Of a stretch of 64,000 nucleotides of DNA, positions 63,447 to 64,000 are shown in pieces. The position numbers were made by a program, and so were the translations under genes. Source of the DNA: Gaiellasilicea sp963765705. Lineage in GTDB: Bacteria; Actinomycetota; Thermoleophilia; Gaiellales; Gaiellaceae. The notes below the pieces were generated by a model. The model was not told where the DNA came from and made no database searches. It saw only the letters and a program-made list of their open reading frames with translations. Position 1 is the first letter of the stretch. Each line of letters begins with the position of its first letter. The stretch covers positions 124,001 to 188,000 of the forward strand of contig CAVXXJ010000001.1 of NCBI GenBank assembly GCA_963765705.1, given 5' to 3'.

Positions 63447-64000
63447 ATGAAGCTGCGGAAGTGGCCGCGACGGAACGACGCGGAGTCGATCGGTGCGCGC
63501 CGCGAGGCGATCCGCGCCGTCGTCGGCGCCGAGCCGCTCTCGCACGACGACGAGGCCTGGAGCCGCGCCCAGGAGTCGCACACCGGCGCCGCCGTGATTC
63601 CCGTCGCCGTCGTGGGGCCGCTCGTCGTCGAGCTCGGCTCCTATGAGCTCGAGGAGCCGCAGGGGACACTGCGAGAGACGGGCCGCGCTCAGGAGGAGAT
63701 CCTCGTGCCGCTCGCCCATACCGAGGGCGGCCTCTCGGCTTCGATGTCGCGGGGGATGAAGGCGGCGGCGACCTCGGGCGGCTTCAGAACATATGTCTTG
63801 CACGACAGAATGACGCGTGCATCTTGCTTCATCTGCAAAAACACCGAGGATGCCGTCGTTCTTGCAAGATGGCTCGAGGGCTCGGTCGACGACCTCCGCG
63901 CGTTCCTCGCAGCGCTCGACGACCCGACGCTCTCGAAGCGGGCGAAGCTGCGCGAGGTGAAGACGCACGTGGTCGGGTCGATGTGCCACGTCCTCTGGGC
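63447..64000 (+). CDS. Hydroxymethylglutaryl-CoA reductase family protein (partial)
   Basis: First 184 codons of an HMG-CoA-reductase-like protein; the rest lies beyond the right edge. Landmarks: VIPVAVVGPLVVE, corresponding to the family IPVGVAGPL; HTEGGLSASMSRGMKA with the catalytic glutamate; and SGGFRTYVLHDRMTRASCF. HMG-CoA reductase makes mevalonate for isoprenoids, a pathway found in only some actinobacteria. A patch at 63782-63872 uses codons (AGA, ACA, AAA, TTG) rare in the rest of the gene. The ATG at 63447 has no strong ribosome-binding site. Confidence 0.78.
   Translation, partial: MKLRKWPRRNDAESIGARREAIRAVVGAEPLSHDDEAWSRAQESHTGAAVIPVAVVGPLVVELGSYELEEPQGTLRETGRAQEEILVPLAHTEGGLSASMSRGMKAAATSGGFRTYVLHDRMTRASCFICKNTEDAVVLARWLEGSVDDLRAFLAALDDPTLSKRAKLREVKTHVVGSMCHVLW

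Overview
High-GC (roughly 68-70 percent) bacterial chromosome segment. Dense same-strand operons, NTGA stop/start overlaps, many GTG and TTG starts, LLM-type flavin enzymes, an ECF sigma/RskA pair and RecQ/GatCAB/DnaG sequences of actinobacterial style point to Actinomycetota, most likely a deep-branching class such as Thermoleophilia. The class assignment is inference; the complete 16S rRNA gene at 32785-34336 could settle it. No CRISPR array, insertion sequence, integrase or phage gene was seen.

Region 1 (1-19.8 kb) is a catabolic gene cluster. On the minus strand from 17.3 kb leftwards it holds a three-subunit molybdenum hydroxylase (FAD, Fe-S and Mo subunits) with a CoxG-like protein, an LLM oxidoreductase, an M20 amidohydrolase, a DUF5655 protein, a fumarylacetoacetate-hydrolase-like protein and a metallo-beta-lactamase-fold protein. 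Then come an M24 peptidase/creatinase-like protein, a DRE-TIM metallolyase, a second LLM oxidoreductase, a ketopantoate-reductase-like protein and a Liv-type ABC importer. A divergent pair (FAD oxidoreductase and xylose-isomerase-like TIM barrel) faces it. Two kinds of palindrome sit at the transcription-unit boundaries, so the unit looks like uptake plus stepwise oxidation and hydrolysis of one unknown substrate class.

Region 2 (19.8-29.3 kb) is mostly housekeeping: oligoendopeptidase F, a LysM/peptidoglycan-binding lytic enzyme, tRNA-Asn, dnaG, a dGTPase, an SDR, a broken histidine phosphatase, an M48 protease and a GNAT acetyltransferase. Region 3 (29.3-34.7 kb) is one complete rRNA operon on the minus strand (16S-23S-5S, no tRNA in the spacer) with promoter, leader terminator, processing stems and final terminator. 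Region 4 (34.7-46.9 kb) has tyrS, an FMN hydroxy-acid oxidase, TPR and DUF4331 secreted proteins facing an ECF sigma/anti-sigma pair, a berberine-bridge-type oxidase, recQ and a class A penicillin-binding protein with PASTA repeats. Region 5 (46.9-64 kb) has an ilvE-containing operon, serA with a class V aminotransferase, cell-wall and membrane proteins, gatCAB, a cold-shock gene, folD and the start of an HMG-CoA reductase gene.

Two window-wide themes stand out. Four genes (alkyladenine glycosylase, serA, a membrane protein and a 50-residue membrane protein) appear to start at CTG inside a CTGA overlap with the upstream stop codon. At least five genes are interrupted by what looks like a single-base insertion or deletion, a density that suggests assembly errors as much as real pseudogenes; gene ends at those places should be read with care.
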